A DNA stretch of 64,000 nt from Clostridia bacterium (GCA_017541305.1 JAFXZJ010000016.1:1-64000); one strand, 5' to 3'; positions 15,429-24,382 are shown, numbered from the stretch's first letter. The notes: generated by a model from the letters alone, not told the origin. A program made the numbers and translations.

Positions 15429-16299
15429 TGCTTATCACCTGTAAATAGCCTTCCATACCGTCCGAACAGCTCACGCCCATCTCGCTTGCGCCCAGGCGCT
15501 CCATGGCGTGATGCAGTATGAAAGCGCCGTAAAGTATAACGTCGTGCCTGCTTTCAAGCAGGGGGTGCAGCTTTCGCTGCGCGCCCATGCGCACAAGCTT
15601 ATCTATCAGCTCCTCAACGTCTTCCGCAGTGAGCACGGCGCGGTTGACCATTTCCGCGGAAAACACGGTCAGCCCCTGTTTAAGCGCCGCAAGTGTGGTG
15701 ATGCTTCCTCCCACGCCAACAAGGCGCGAAAAGCTCAGCTCGGGCAGCTCCCATATCGAATCCATATAGCGTATCACCGCCTCGCGCTGCTCGCGCCAAA
15801 GCGTGTCGCAGTCGGGCGCGCAAACGGCCTCCCTTGCGATATCACCGCAGCGCACGCAGCCCGCGCGGAAGCTCACGCCCAGATCGTTCGTCACCACCTG
15901 CATGGAAGCGCCGCCTATATCCAGCATCGCCGCGCCGCCGAAATCACTGCCCACGGCGCCGAGGAACGCATAGCGCGCCTCCTGCTCTCCCGTCAGGATC
16001 TCCACCTTGACGCCGCATTCGCGCTCGATGCGCCGGGCGAACCCGCGCCCGTTTTCGGCGTCGCGCACGGCGCTGGTCGCATAGGCGCGCGGTATCAGCC
16101 CGCCTTCCCTTGCGCGGGAGGCAAGCCGTGCGATCACCTCAAGGCTTTTATCCATGGTCTCGTCCATGAGCCGCCCCGTCCTCATAAGGCCGGAGCCGAG
16201 CCTTGTTGTGTAAATTTCCTTTTGCGATATAGTGTTTTCCCTTGCTTCGGCGTACCTGATCGAATTGCTGCCAATATCTATTATAGCGTAATCACTCAT
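15412..16299 (-). CDS. Ppx/GppA-family phosphatase
   Basis: A 295-residue ASKHA-fold protein of the exopolyphosphatase / pppGpp phosphatase family. The phosphate-1 loop is YAIIDIGSNSIRYAEA, followed by the conserved ATSAVRDA segment, a LTGEQEARYAFLG stretch and the second phosphate loop MLDIGGASMQ. Only the catalytic domain is present, without the HD extension of E. coli Ppx. It acts in the cytoplasm on polyphosphate or pppGpp. It overlaps ftsB by 8 bases and the CHR pair by 17 bases. Confidence 0.9.
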   Translation of the reverse strand: MSDYAIIDIGSNSIRYAEARENTISQKEIYTTRLGSGLMRTGRLMDETMDKSLEVIARLASRAREGGLIPRAYATSAVRDAENGRGFARRIERECGVKVEILTGEQEARYAFLGAVGSDFGGAAMLDIGGASMQVVTNDLGVSFRAGCVRCGDIAREAVCAPDCDTLWREQREAVIRYMDSIWELPELSFSRLVGVGGSITTLAALKQGLTVFSAEMVNRAVLTAEDVEELIDKLVRMGAQRKLHPLLESRHDVILYGAFILHHAMERLGASEMGVSCSDGMEGYLQVISNGNDR

Positions 16300-16594
16300 T
16301 CACGTTCACCCTGATCTCGTCCTCGCCGAGATACCCAAGGTTCTCCCTCGCATAGCGCAGCCGCCCCTCGTTGCTCTTGACGTACTCAAGATTGCTCTCA
16401 AGCCGCTCCTGCTCGCGCTGAAGCTCATAGAGCCTTTCAAGAAGCCTTTCCTTCTCCTCGCGGATCTCGGCAAGCTTGGCCCTCTGCGCCCGTATCTGCG
16501 TGTACATGAAGAACGCAAAGCCCAGCACGAGCAGCACCGCAAGCACCGCGGCCGCGATCCTGACGGACTTCTTTTTAAGGATATCGCTCTTCAC
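16292..16594 (-). CDS. Septum formation initiator, FtsB/DivIC family
   Basis: A 100-residue bitopic protein: short basic N-terminus, one membrane helix (VRIAAAVLAVLLVLGFAFFM) and a periplasmic coiled coil (about residues 35-75) ending YARENLGYLGEDEIRV, which fits the FtsB/DivIC family of the FtsLBQ division complex. The start is the GTG at 16594: GGGGAGG (16602-16608) lies seven bases before it, while the GTG two codons earlier is only one base from that site. First gene of an operon with ppx and the CHR pair. Confidence 0.88.
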   Translation of the reverse strand: MKSDILKKKSVRIAAAVLAVLLVLGFAFFMYTQIRAQRAKLAEIREEKERLLERLYELQREQERLESNLEYVKSNEGRLRYARENLGYLGEDEIRVNVNE

Positions 16595-16728
16595 GCACAC
16601 ACCTCCCCAAAGTATAATTTAACTTCTATATTATGCACTCAAAACATCAAGAATGCAAGCACAAATTTCGTTTTGAGGGATGTTTTTTGCATAAAGCCGG
16701 TATATTTTATTTTTTCCGAAAATCGGTA

Positions 16729-16757
16729 TTGACACAGCCGTTCCCGGGATGTATAAT
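16729..16757 (+). promoter_or_regulatory. Consensus promoter of tRNA-Gly
   Basis: Perfect TTGACA (16729-16734), 17-bp spacer and TATAAT (16752-16757), 31 bp before the tRNA 5' end. Confidence 0.9.
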
Positions 16758-16788
16758 AGCAAGCGTCCTAAACGGGAGAACAGCATAT

Positions 16789-16864
16789 GCGGGAATAGCT
16801 CATTTGGTAGAGCGCCGCCTTGCCAAGGCGGAGGTGGCGGGTTCGAGCCCCGTTTCCCGCTCCA
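16789..16864 (+). tRNA. tRNA-Gly (anticodon GCC)
   Basis: The acceptor GCGGGAA pairs with TTCCCGC, the anticodon stem CCGCC/GGCGG encloses the loop TTGCCAA (anticodon GCC), the T loop is TTCGAGC, the discriminator base is T and CCA is encoded. The 3' end is repeated in inverted orientation just downstream. Confidence 0.97.
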
Positions 16865-16913
16865 ACGAGAGAATGGCTTCGCCATTCTCTTTTTCGTTGG
16901 AGCGGGAAACGGG
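16849..16913. repeat. Inverted repeat of the tRNA-Gly 3' end
   Basis: Bases 16849-16877 (T-arm 3' strand, acceptor, CCA and terminator 5' arm) are repeated in reverse complement at 16881-16913. The only difference is a 4-base T run inserted in the downstream arm. Read-through RNA could pair with the tRNA 3' end. Confidence 0.9.
16868..16895 (+). terminator. Terminator of tRNA-Gly
   Basis: The stem AGAGAATGGC / GCCATTCTCT with a TTCG loop is followed by TTTTC. The stem continues outward into the inverted tRNA repeat. Confidence 0.85.
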
Positions 16914-16922
16914 ACCCTTCTG

Positions 16923-17066
16923 CCCGCGTTGAGCGCAAGCGAAACGCGGGTTTGAGGTTCGAGGGTGGTCGCCGAAGGCGATTCAAACCATCCTGTGAAT
17001 GGTTTGAAAACCCGAGAACGGGCGGCGGTCTGTTCCGAAGGAACAGTAGTCCGCCCCGTGGACTAC
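16923..17066. repeat. Chain of five short hairpins downstream of tRNA-Gly
   Basis: Successive perfect stems: 16923-16930/16943-16950 (8 bp), 16969-16973/16977-16981 (5 bp, loop GAA), 16983-16991/16999-17007 (9 bp), 17030-17036/17040-17046 (7 bp, loop GAA) and 17046-17052/17060-17066 (7 bp). No gene is seen here; bases 17067-17107 show nothing recognisable. Confidence 0.8.
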
Positions 17067-17107
17067 TCCCTATCGGGTATAGTTACACGCTTGCGCCAAC
17101 CTCTCCC

Positions 17108-17186
17108 GCCTCCCTTGCGTAAACGCAGCCGACCGGGGGACCGTTAAGCCCGATCGAGATGCAACACAATCCCTCCGTCTTTTCTC
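17108..17186. repeat. 79-bp direct repeat, copy 1
   Basis: Identical to 17246-17324 except for one base (G/A in AAACGCAGCC). It contains the core CCGGGGGACCGTTAAGCCCG and is followed by a CCTCCC...GGGAGG hairpin. Probably a non-autonomous intergenic element. Confidence 0.85.
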
Positions 17187-17245
17187 GCTTCGCTCAAAAA
17201 TCCACCTCCCTTTGCACAAGGGAGGCACGGGCGTAGTGTATCAAA

Positions 17246-17324
17246 GCCTCCCTTGCGTAAACACAGCCGACCGGGGGACCGTTAAGCCCGATCGAGATGC
17301 AACACAATCCCTCCGTCTTTTCTC
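17246..17324. repeat. 79-bp direct repeat, copy 2
   Basis: Second copy of the element at 17108-17186, 138 bp further on, again followed by a short GGGGAGGCACGG motif. It lies just upstream of the promoter of the next lipoprotein. Confidence 0.85.
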
Positions 17325-17354
17325 CCTTTACACAGGGGAGGCACGGCTGACGCC

Positions 17355-17383
17355 TTGCCGTTTTCTTCTCAAAATGCTATACT
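17355..17383 (+). promoter_or_regulatory. Extended -10 promoter of the lipoprotein at 17503
   Basis: TTGCCG (17355-17360), 17-bp spacer and TATACT (17378-17383) preceded by TGC. Confidence 0.65.
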
Positions 17384-17502
17384 GTTTTAAGGCGACACGA
17401 TCCGACATAAAATATATTTTTATTTTCATTCCGCTTTTACCGTTTCCATGCGTCTTATATTACAGAAGCGGCGTTCCCGCCGATCTCATAAAGGAGGTTC
17501 AA

Positions 17503-18753
17503 ATGAAGCGCCTGATTCCCATATTCCTTGCCGCACTTCTGGTCATTCCGTTCGCGGCATGTGTTTTCACGCGGCCGACCGTTTCCGCGGATCCCACCGA
17601 AGCGCCCACGGCGGCTCCCACCGAAGCTGTGACGGAGGCTCCCACCGAAGCGCCCACCCCCGCGCCGACGGATACTCCCGAGCCGACCGAGGCGCCCACT
17701 CCCGCTCCCGCAGCAGAGCCCGAGGCAATGCTTCGTCCCGGCTACATCTACGGCGGCTGCTACGAGAACCGCACTCTGGGCTACGGAGTAATGCTCGACG
17801 GCTGGCAGTATGCCAACGAGACGGAGCTTGCCGCGCTGAACAACGCCCTGCTCGTCTCATCGCCCCGTGAGATCCAGTCGATCCTGCAGGACTGCGGCAT
17901 CTATATCGATATGTATGCCGAAGCCCCGGGCGGCACGCAGAGCGTCAACATACAGTATCAGAGCGTCAAAAAGCTTTACGGCGATATCGGCTTATCCGTT
18001 GACGACATCGTCGATCTGGTAATAGCCGCTCTGCCCGAAACGCTCCACTCCATCGGCGTCACGGAGCCTAAGCTGGAAAAGGGAAGCGTGTCCTTGGACG
18101 ATGCGGAATTCCCCGCGATCAAGCTTGAATGCAGCCAGAACGGCAGCCGTGTGCATCAGCTGCAGTTCTATATCCTGCGGGATGAATTCTTGTGCGTCGC
18201 GACCCTTTCCTCTTTGGAAAAGAGCGATCTTGACGGGCTTCTGAGCCGCTTCTACCGCCTGCCCGGGGAATACGAATGGGGCACGGGCTTTGACGAGATA
18301 TTCGCCGCCGAGGTGAACGACGGCATGATCGAGAACGAGGATTATTTCATACGCGACGGCTCTTACTTTATCTCAAAGGAGCTGAACGTTTACAGCCCCG
18401 AATTCGGGTGCTGGTTCATCGTCAGATACAATTTCGATCTTGACGGCGGCCTTGTTTCCGTTGAAAAGATATGCGCCGAGAATATGGAGCGCGACGACGA
18501 GATCGAGCTTGCTTTCAGGCTGATAGACGATGCAAAGGCGCTTTACGGCGAGCCCTCGCGTGAGCAGAACGAGTATTACGAGGCGCAGTTCGGCGGCTAT
18601 GACGCCTTTGTCGAAAAGATCTGCAGCGGCAAGATCGGCCCGAGCGAGATCACGTGGACCATCGAAAACGGCGACCGATACCTGATCGGCCTTGAGCCCG
18701 ACACCGACCGTCTGCTGCTTGTAGTCTGCCGATACAGCAAGGACGCGCATTAA
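17503..18753 (+). CDS. Secreted lipoprotein with Pro/Thr linker, unknown function
   Basis: ATG 17503 has AAGGAGG 5 bases upstream; the frame stays open 5' of it into non-coding repeats. The 416-residue product has a signal peptide with a weak lipobox (PFAAC), a linker of about 45 residues built from APTEAPTE-type repeats, and a globular C-terminal part of about 330 residues without a family I recognise. That part holds a mixed alpha/beta region (residues about 80-240) and a second beta-rich half. It stands alone between a promoter and a bidirectional terminator. Confidence 0.75.
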   Translation: MKRLIPIFLAALLVIPFAACVFTRPTVSADPTEAPTAAPTEAVTEAPTEAPTPAPTDTPEPTEAPTPAPAAEPEAMLRPGYIYGGCYENRTLGYGVMLDGWQYANETELAALNNALLVSSPREIQSILQDCGIYIDMYAEAPGGTQSVNIQYQSVKKLYGDIGLSVDDIVDLVIAALPETLHSIGVTEPKLEKGSVSLDDAEFPAIKLECSQNGSRVHQLQFYILRDEFLCVATLSSLEKSDLDGLLSRFYRLPGEYEWGTGFDEIFAAEVNDGMIENEDYFIRDGSYFISKELNVYSPEFGCWFIVRYNFDLDGGLVSVEKICAENMERDDEIELAFRLIDDAKALYGEPSREQNEYYEAQFGGYDAFVEKICSGKIGPSEITWTIENGDRYLIGLEPDTDRLLLVVCRYSKDAH

Positions 18754-18764
18754 GGCATAATAAT

Positions 18765-18800
18765 ATGAAAAGAGGCGGTTAGGCCGCCTCTTTTTTCATA
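18765..18800. terminator. Bidirectional terminator between the lipoprotein and metG
   Basis: The stem AGAGGCGG / CCGCCTCT (18771-18778, 18784-18791) is flanked by ATGAAA on one side and TTTTTTCAT on the other, so it works on both strands for the convergent genes. Confidence 0.88.
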
Positions 18801-18807
18801 TGTTTTT

Positions 18808-20838
18808 TTACCTTATCAGGCTCCCGCTCGGGATATCCTTCAGCGTGGTGAGCGGCACAACGTCCGCGTCGCCGGGGGTGGAGGCGGCAAGTATCATGCC
18901 GCAGCTTTCGATACCGCACATCTTTCTGGGAGCGAGGTTGTAGACGATAACGACGTTCCTTCCGATGATATCCTCCGGCTTGACCCAATCCTTTATGCCG
19001 GAAAGCACCGTGCGCTTCTCCTCGCCCAGCTCGAGCGTGATGTTGTAAAGGTGCTTTGATTTCTTCACCTCAACGCAGTCGAGCACCTTTGCGACCCTCA
19101 GGTCGATCTTGGCAAAATCCTCATACGCGATCATGGGCTTGCCATCGGGCTCCTTCTCCTCGGCGGGCGCGGTTTCCGCGGGCGCGGTCTCCGCGAGCTT
19201 CGCGGGCGCTTCGGCATTTTCCTCCGCGGCCTTTATCGCGGCGGCCTTTTTGCGCTGCTCCTCGATCATGTTGTCAAGGAATTCCAGCTCCTTCTTGGCG
19301 TCGATGCGGGGGAAGAGCGCCTCGCCCTTGTGAAGCACAGTGCCGGGGCGTATGCCGCCGAATTCCTTTATGGAATCCCACGTGCGCAGCGCCTCATCCT
19401 CTATGCCGAGCTGTTCGAACATCTTGGGCGAGGTGTTGGGCAGGAAGGGCGATACCGCAACGGCGATCACGCGCAGCGCCTCGGCAAGGTTATAGATGAC
19501 CGTGCCCAGCCTTTCGCGCTTATCCGGATCCTTGGCAAGCACCCAGGGCGCGGTGACGTCGATGTATTTATTGCAGAGGGAGATAAGCTTCCATATCTCG
19601 GCCAGGGCGGCGTGGGGATGGATATCGTCCATCGCCTTATCCATGCGCTGCCACAGGCTTGACGCCGCCTCGATAACGGGCGCGTCCTCTTCGGGAACGG
19701 AGGCCGTGGGCGCGGGGAGCGAGCCTTCAAAATACTTGCCCGCCATGGCGACCGTGCGCGAAAGCAGATTGCCCAGATCGTTGGCAAGATCGGAATTGAT
19801 CCTGGTGATCAGCGTGGCGTTATCGAAATTGCCGTCGTTGCCGAAGGGGAATTCCGAAAGCAGGAAATAGCGTATCGCGTCCACGCCGTAACGCTCGACG
19901 AGCACGAAGGGATCGACCACGTTGCCCTTACTTTTGCTCATCTTGTCGCCGTCGAAGAGCAGCCAGCCGTGGCCGTAGATCTTCTTGGGCAGGGGCAGAT
20001 CCAGCGCCATAAGCATGATGGGCCAGATTATGGTGTGGAACCTTATTATCTCCTTGCCGACTATATGCACGTCGGCGGGCCAGAACTTTTTATACAGCGA
20101 ATCGTCGTCGGAAAGATACCCTATCGCCGAAAGATAATTCGCAAGCGCGTCCACCCACACGTAGATCACGTGTCTCTCGTCAAAGGGCACGGGCACGCCC
20201 CACTTGAAGGTGGAGCGGGTGACGCACAGATCCTCGCAGCCGGGCAGGAGGAAGTTGTTCAGCATCTCGTTGGCGCGGGAGACGGGCTGAATGAATTCGG
20301 GATTCTGCCTGATGTATTCGATAAGGCGGGGAGCGTATTTCGATACGCGAAGGAAATAAGCCTCCTCCTTGGCGATCTCGGTCTTGCGGCCGCAGTCGGG
20401 GCACACGCCGCCGGCGTCCTTTAACTGGGTCTCGGTCCAGAAGGCCTCGCACTGGGCGCAGTAATGCCCGCTGTATTCCGAGCGGTAGATATCCCCCTGA
20501 TCGTAGAGCTTTTTGAATATCTTCTGCACGCACTCCATGTGGCGCTTGTCGGTGGTCCTTATAAAGCCGTCGTTGGAGATATCCATCAGCTCCCACAGGC
20601 GCTTGAAGCCGCCGGTGATCTTGTCGGCGTATTCCTGGGGCGTATAGCCCATCTCGGCCGCCTTGCGCTCGATCTTCTGGCCGTGCTCGTCGGTGCCGGT
20701 CAGAAAATACACCTCGTGCCCGGTCAGGCGCTTATAGCGCGCCAGCGCGTCGGTGTTGACGGTGCAGTAGGTGTGTCCGATGTGCGGATTGGCGCTCGGG
20801 TAATAGATGGGCGTTGTGATGTAATATTTATCGTTCAT
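18808..20838 (-). CDS. metG: Methionyl-tRNA synthetase
   Basis: Charges tRNA-Met with methionine in the cytoplasm. ATG 20838 with GGGAGG seven bases upstream gives 676 residues; an upstream in-frame ATG nine codons earlier lacks such a site. Class I motifs PHIGHTY (HIGH) and KMSKSKGN (KMSKS) are present, as is a four-cysteine zinc knob (CAQC...CPDC). After a charged Ala/Glu linker (about 545-575) comes a C-terminal EMAP-like tRNA-binding domain (DLRVAKVLDCVEVKKSKHLY). The gene has its own promoter; no T-box leader is seen. Confidence 0.97.
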   Translation of the reverse strand: MNDKYYITTPIYYPSANPHIGHTYCTVNTDALARYKRLTGHEVYFLTGTDEHGQKIERKAAEMGYTPQEYADKITGGFKRLWELMDISNDGFIRTTDKRHMECVQKIFKKLYDQGDIYRSEYSGHYCAQCEAFWTETQLKDAGGVCPDCGRKTEIAKEEAYFLRVSKYAPRLIEYIRQNPEFIQPVSRANEMLNNFLLPGCEDLCVTRSTFKWGVPVPFDERHVIYVWVDALANYLSAIGYLSDDDSLYKKFWPADVHIVGKEIIRFHTIIWPIMLMALDLPLPKKIYGHGWLLFDGDKMSKSKGNVVDPFVLVERYGVDAIRYFLLSEFPFGNDGNFDNATLITRINSDLANDLGNLLSRTVAMAGKYFEGSLPAPTASVPEEDAPVIEAASSLWQRMDKAMDDIHPHAALAEIWKLISLCNKYIDVTAPWVLAKDPDKRERLGTVIYNLAEALRVIAVAVSPFLPNTSPKMFEQLGIEDEALRTWDSIKEFGGIRPGTVLHKGEALFPRIDAKKELEFLDNMIEEQRKKAAAIKAAEENAEAPAKLAETAPAETAPAEEKEPDGKPMIAYEDFAKIDLRVAKVLDCVEVKKSKHLYNITLELGEEKRTVLSGIKDWVKPEDIIGRNVVIVYNLAPRKMCGIESCGMILAASTPGDADVVPLTTLKDIPSGSLIR

Positions 20839-20877
20839 TTCGGGTCCTCCCAAAAGCTTTTTCATTCGATTTCGATA

Positions 20878-20905
20878 ATTATACCATATTATTTTAGCGC
20901 GTCAA
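20878..20905 (-). promoter_or_regulatory. Promoter of metG
   Basis: On the minus strand TTGACG (20900-20905), a 16-bp spacer and TATAAT (20878-20883) preceded by TGG (extended -10). Confidence 0.75.
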
Positions 20906-20913
20906 TAAGCGAT

Positions 20914-23352
20914 TTATCCGACTTCGGCCTTATCGCGCGCTTCCCATTCGGCGTCGGAATAATTATAGCCCATAAAGCGGAAGCCGCCCCTTCCCCAAAG
21001 CGGGGAAAGCTCGGGCGTGAGATACTGCGCCTTTTCGGAAAGCATCACGCTTTCGTTATCGGAAAGCAGGGGGATGCAGAAGCAGCGGTCAAGGAATTCC
21101 CTTTCAAGCGCGGCAAGTATCGAAAGCCTTGTTTCGTTATCCTCGGCGGCAAAGCGCCCCGCGCCCGTCATGGATCTTGACCAGTCAAGCCAGGTCATTG
21201 TGACCTCGGCGCCGTTCACGTTAAGCTCAAGCGGCTCGCGCGAGGGCTCGAAGCAGCCCGCGCAGGGAACGGGACAATACCCGCTGCCGCAGTCGCGCAT
21301 GAGCGCCGTGAAGGGGCAGAACGCGCTGCCCTCGCTTCGGTCTATCCCCATGGGATAGCGGCCCGACGACACCGCCTCGGCAAGGTTCACCACGTGCCCC
21401 ACCGCCTCGAACTCAATGCTGCCGAAGGCCGTGCCGCCGAGGGCTTCGTTAACGAACCCGTTCAGCAGCTCGATAAGCTTTGTATCGGCCTCGGTCAGCG
21501 CGCCCGATGTGCAGGCCACGCGCACGCGTATTGGCTCTCCCGCCCTGTACATGCCGCCGGATATAAGCTCGTCGGCAGCGTTCACGAAAAGCTCGTGGGC
21601 AAGCTCGGCGTCATAGCCGCTTATGGACGCATAGGCGTCCTCCAGGGTGTCAAAGAAGGTCCCCGCGCCGTATTCCACGCCGTAAAGCTCGCACATGGCC
21701 TGCATTGCCGCGGGCGTGCTGCGGTAATCCGAAGCGGGATCGCCGAACGCATCGACGTAGCACGCTCCGCCTATCAGCCCGACGGACGGCGAGCCGCCCA
21801 AAGCCGAGCATACCGCCACGCGGTCGATCGAAAGGCTTATCGCGCGGCGGAAGCTGTAATTGGTCAGCACGAACGAATTGCGGTTGGCGCGCGAATCCTT
21901 TATGTTTTTAAGCAAGGTCTCGTTGGAATTGAATATCAGCCTCAGCATGCCCGTGCCGGGCGTTATGAAAAGGCGCTCGTTCGAGGCCAGCTTAAGCGTG
22001 TCGTCGGCATTGGGCCGCCATTCGGTCAGCCTTCCATCGGAATACGCCTGCCTTGCCTCCTCATAGCTCATCCGCGTGAATATCACGCGCGTCGTGCGGA
22101 ACATCTCCACGTGCTCGCCGTCCAAAAGCTGCTCGGTAAAGGCTATTGGCGAGCCGTCGTCATTCGTTTTCCAGCCGTACCACAGCGGATTGCGGGTCAG
22201 CGTGATCCGCTCGCCGGGCACGCAGGACGAAAGCTTGTAGGGCCCGAAGCCGGGCGTATTATTAAGTGCGGTGCAGTAGCCGTGATCTGCGGCTTTTTCA
22301 TAAAGCGGCATATAGACGAGCCACGAGCGGGAGAAAGCGCTAAACAGCGCGTCCATCGAAACGGGCGCCCCGCACACGTAGATAAAGGTCAGCTCGTCCG
22401 CCTTGTAGCAGCCCACCGAGGACGCGAAATCGGGCGGCAGCGCGTTCGCCCTTCTGCGCACGGCGCAGCAATCGGCCTCGCTTGAGCCCACCTCGAGCGC
22501 TTCGGCATATCCCGCCCATATCGCGGCGGCGCTCATGGGCTCGCTTGCGGGCATAGAAACGGACTGATATTCCGTCCTGTCCCCTATCTCCACCCAGTTG
22601 GGGCAGCTTGCGCCGGATTTATCCACCGCGTCGCCAAGCCCCCAAAAGCTCCACATATCCAGCATAAGCGTTTCGCCCGCGGCGATCGCCTGCGCGTTGC
22701 TCGCATAGCCCGCCCGGCCCACGGGAACGTATTCCCATTCCTCCGCGGGCTTATAATATTCCTCCGCTCCGGCGGGCGCGGCCTCGTCCATGCAAAGCCT
22801 TGCCGCGGCGGGATTGGCAAGCGCGGGATCGAGCAGTGCCTTGAGCGAATCCACGTAATCATCCGCCGTTATGCGCTCGCCCGTTTCCCAACAGGCGCCG
22901 TCCCTAAGCCTGACCCTGAACACAAGGCCCTCCGTCATCTCCGAGGGGCGTTTGGAGCCCGTGCTGCAGCCGTATTTTACTATATCGTCCCTGCTCTCGG
23001 CGGTGATATCCTCTATGCTTTCCGCCATTTCGTAAGCCCAGACGTATCCGCCCGTTTCGGTATCGGCGGGCCTGAGCGAAACGAGGGGCGAGGATATCAG
23101 CCCCGCGATCCTTTCCGCTTCGTCGGAAAGCAGCGCGTGCGGGCTCCACGAAGCGGGGAATTCGGTGAAATAATCATAATAGGTATAGGGGGTGCCCGAA
23201 AGCGCGTCGGGCGCTTCCTTTTTTACCGGCTCCGGCGATGGCGCCGCCGTGGGAGCGGGGGTCGCCTCCGGCGAAGGCTCCTCGGCGGGCGCGCAGGAGG
23301 CAAGCGCAAGCAGCATGATAAGGGCAAGCATGCCCGCAAACGCTCTTTTCAT
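20914..23352 (-). CDS. Family 5 solute-binding lipoprotein, second paralogue
   Basis: An 812-residue lipoprotein with a signal peptide ending LALASC and a Pro/Ala/Glu linker (about residues 22-50). The body follows the peptide/nickel-binding family 5 plan: an early segment MTEGLVFRVRLRDGACWETG with DDYVDSLK, GPYKLSSCVPGERITLTRNP and NYSFRRAISLSIDRVAV. It should capture a ligand outside the cell. As with the first paralogue, no permease or ATPase gene is adjacent. It starts 37 bases after yhaM in a three-gene minus-strand run. Confidence 0.85.
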   Translation of the reverse strand: MKRAFAGMLALIMLLALASCAPAEEPSPEATPAPTAAPSPEPVKKEAPDALSGTPYTYYDYFTEFPASWSPHALLSDEAERIAGLISSPLVSLRPADTETGGYVWAYEMAESIEDITAESRDDIVKYGCSTGSKRPSEMTEGLVFRVRLRDGACWETGERITADDYVDSLKALLDPALANPAAARLCMDEAAPAGAEEYYKPAEEWEYVPVGRAGYASNAQAIAAGETLMLDMWSFWGLGDAVDKSGASCPNWVEIGDRTEYQSVSMPASEPMSAAAIWAGYAEALEVGSSEADCCAVRRRANALPPDFASSVGCYKADELTFIYVCGAPVSMDALFSAFSRSWLVYMPLYEKAADHGYCTALNNTPGFGPYKLSSCVPGERITLTRNPLWYGWKTNDDGSPIAFTEQLLDGEHVEMFRTTRVIFTRMSYEEARQAYSDGRLTEWRPNADDTLKLASNERLFITPGTGMLRLIFNSNETLLKNIKDSRANRNSFVLTNYSFRRAISLSIDRVAVCSALGGSPSVGLIGGACYVDAFGDPASDYRSTPAAMQAMCELYGVEYGAGTFFDTLEDAYASISGYDAELAHELFVNAADELISGGMYRAGEPIRVRVACTSGALTEADTKLIELLNGFVNEALGGTAFGSIEFEAVGHVVNLAEAVSSGRYPMGIDRSEGSAFCPFTALMRDCGSGYCPVPCAGCFEPSREPLELNVNGAEVTMTWLDWSRSMTGAGRFAAEDNETRLSILAALEREFLDRCFCIPLLSDNESVMLSEKAQYLTPELSPLWGRGGFRFMGYNYSDAEWEARDKAEVG

Positions 23353-23389
23353 AGGCGGCCTCCTTTCCCGTAAAAAATCTCGATCGTAT

Positions 23390-24382
23390 TTATTCCTCGA
23401 TATCCTTCAGCCCGTGGCCGTGCCTGTAAAGCAGGCGGTTGTCCATCGACCACTGGCGCTCGGTAAATTCGCCCACCTTAACGCCGCCAAGCGCGTCATA
23501 CATCTCGTAAAGCCTGGCGTCGAGCATGTCGATCTGGGAAACGATCTCCGCCTCGGGGAACATGGGGAATTTGGGCGAGCCGTAATCGGGCTGGCCGTGG
23601 TGCGAAAGCAGTATGTGCGAAACGAGCGTGACGAGCGGCTCGGGCAGCTGCAGCTCCGCCGCCGCCTGCTCCACCATTGAAACGCCCATATTGATATGCC
23701 CCATCAGCTGGCCCCTTGTGGAATAGGACGTGGCAACGCCCAGCTCGCCCACGTTAAGCTCCTCGGTCTTGGCAATATCGTGCAGTATCACGCCGCAGTA
23801 GACCAGATCGGGGCTCAGCTCGGGATAAAGGGGCTTATACACCTCAACGATCTTTTTTGCAAGCTCGAGCATGGTGCCCGTGTGGAACATCAGCCCGCAG
23901 CGCACGGCGTGATGCAGCTTGAGCGCCGCGGGATAGGCGGCTATGCTCGCCCTGCGGCTCCTTAAAAGATACTGCGTGAGCATTGCAAGATCGGGATCGG
24001 AAAGCTTGCCCGCAAATTCGTAAATGCTCTCGAAAGTCTGCTCGCCGTCTATGGGCGAGCTTGCGACTATGGCGCTCATGTCGATCTGATCCTTATCGTT
24101 CCTGTGGCGTATGCGGTCTATCTTGAACTGCTCGACGTCCTTCCACAGATTCACGGTGCCGCGCACCTTTATAAGATCGCCCACCGCGTAAAGGCCGTGG
24201 GTATCCGCGCTGTAATCCCAAAGCTTGGCGTTGATCTCGCCGCCGGCGTCGGCTATCACGAAATCAAGATAATCCGCGCCCTTCACGTTCTTTTTGACGA
24301 GCACGGAGCGCACTATGCAAAAGCCCTCCACCGTGCCGTTTTCCTTGTTGATATAGTTTGAAAGCAAATTCATCCTGCCCAT
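23390..24382 (-). CDS. yhaM: 3'-5' exoribonuclease YhaM-like (OB-fold plus HD domain)
   Basis: A 330-residue protein with an N-terminal OB fold (about residues 15-90, NAKLWDYSADTHG, VRGTVNLWKDVEQFKI) for nucleic acid and a C-terminal HD domain with LHHAVRCGLMFHTGTML, CGVILHDIAK and SHILLSHHG. This arrangement is that of YhaM, a cytoplasmic 3'-5' exonuclease that trims RNA ends in Bacillota. GGGAGG lies six bases before ATG 24382, which favours it over the ATG three codons later. It follows a small lipoprotein gene in the same transcript. Confidence 0.92.
   Translation of the reverse strand: MGRMNLLSNYINKENGTVEGFCIVRSVLVKKNVKGADYLDFVIADAGGEINAKLWDYSADTHGLYAVGDLIKVRGTVNLWKDVEQFKIDRIRHRNDKDQIDMSAIVASSPIDGEQTFESIYEFAGKLSDPDLAMLTQYLLRSRRASIAAYPAALKLHHAVRCGLMFHTGTMLELAKKIVEVYKPLYPELSPDLVYCGVILHDIAKTEELNVGELGVATSYSTRGQLMGHINMGVSMVEQAAAELQLPEPLVTLVSHILLSHHGQPDYGSPKFPMFPEAEIVSQIDMLDARLYEMYDALGGVKVGEFTERQWSMDNRLLYRHGHGLKDIEE

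Noticed and set aside
16896..17502. A second tRNA or a gene in the spacer behind tRNA-Gly
   Set aside because: The tRNA-like sequence is only the inverted 3' end; no cloverleaf can be formed. Open frames there cross repeats and lack ribosome sites.
20839..20913. T-box riboswitch upstream of metG
   Set aside because: The distance from promoter to ATG is only about 40 bases, too short for a T-box, and no T-box sequence is present.
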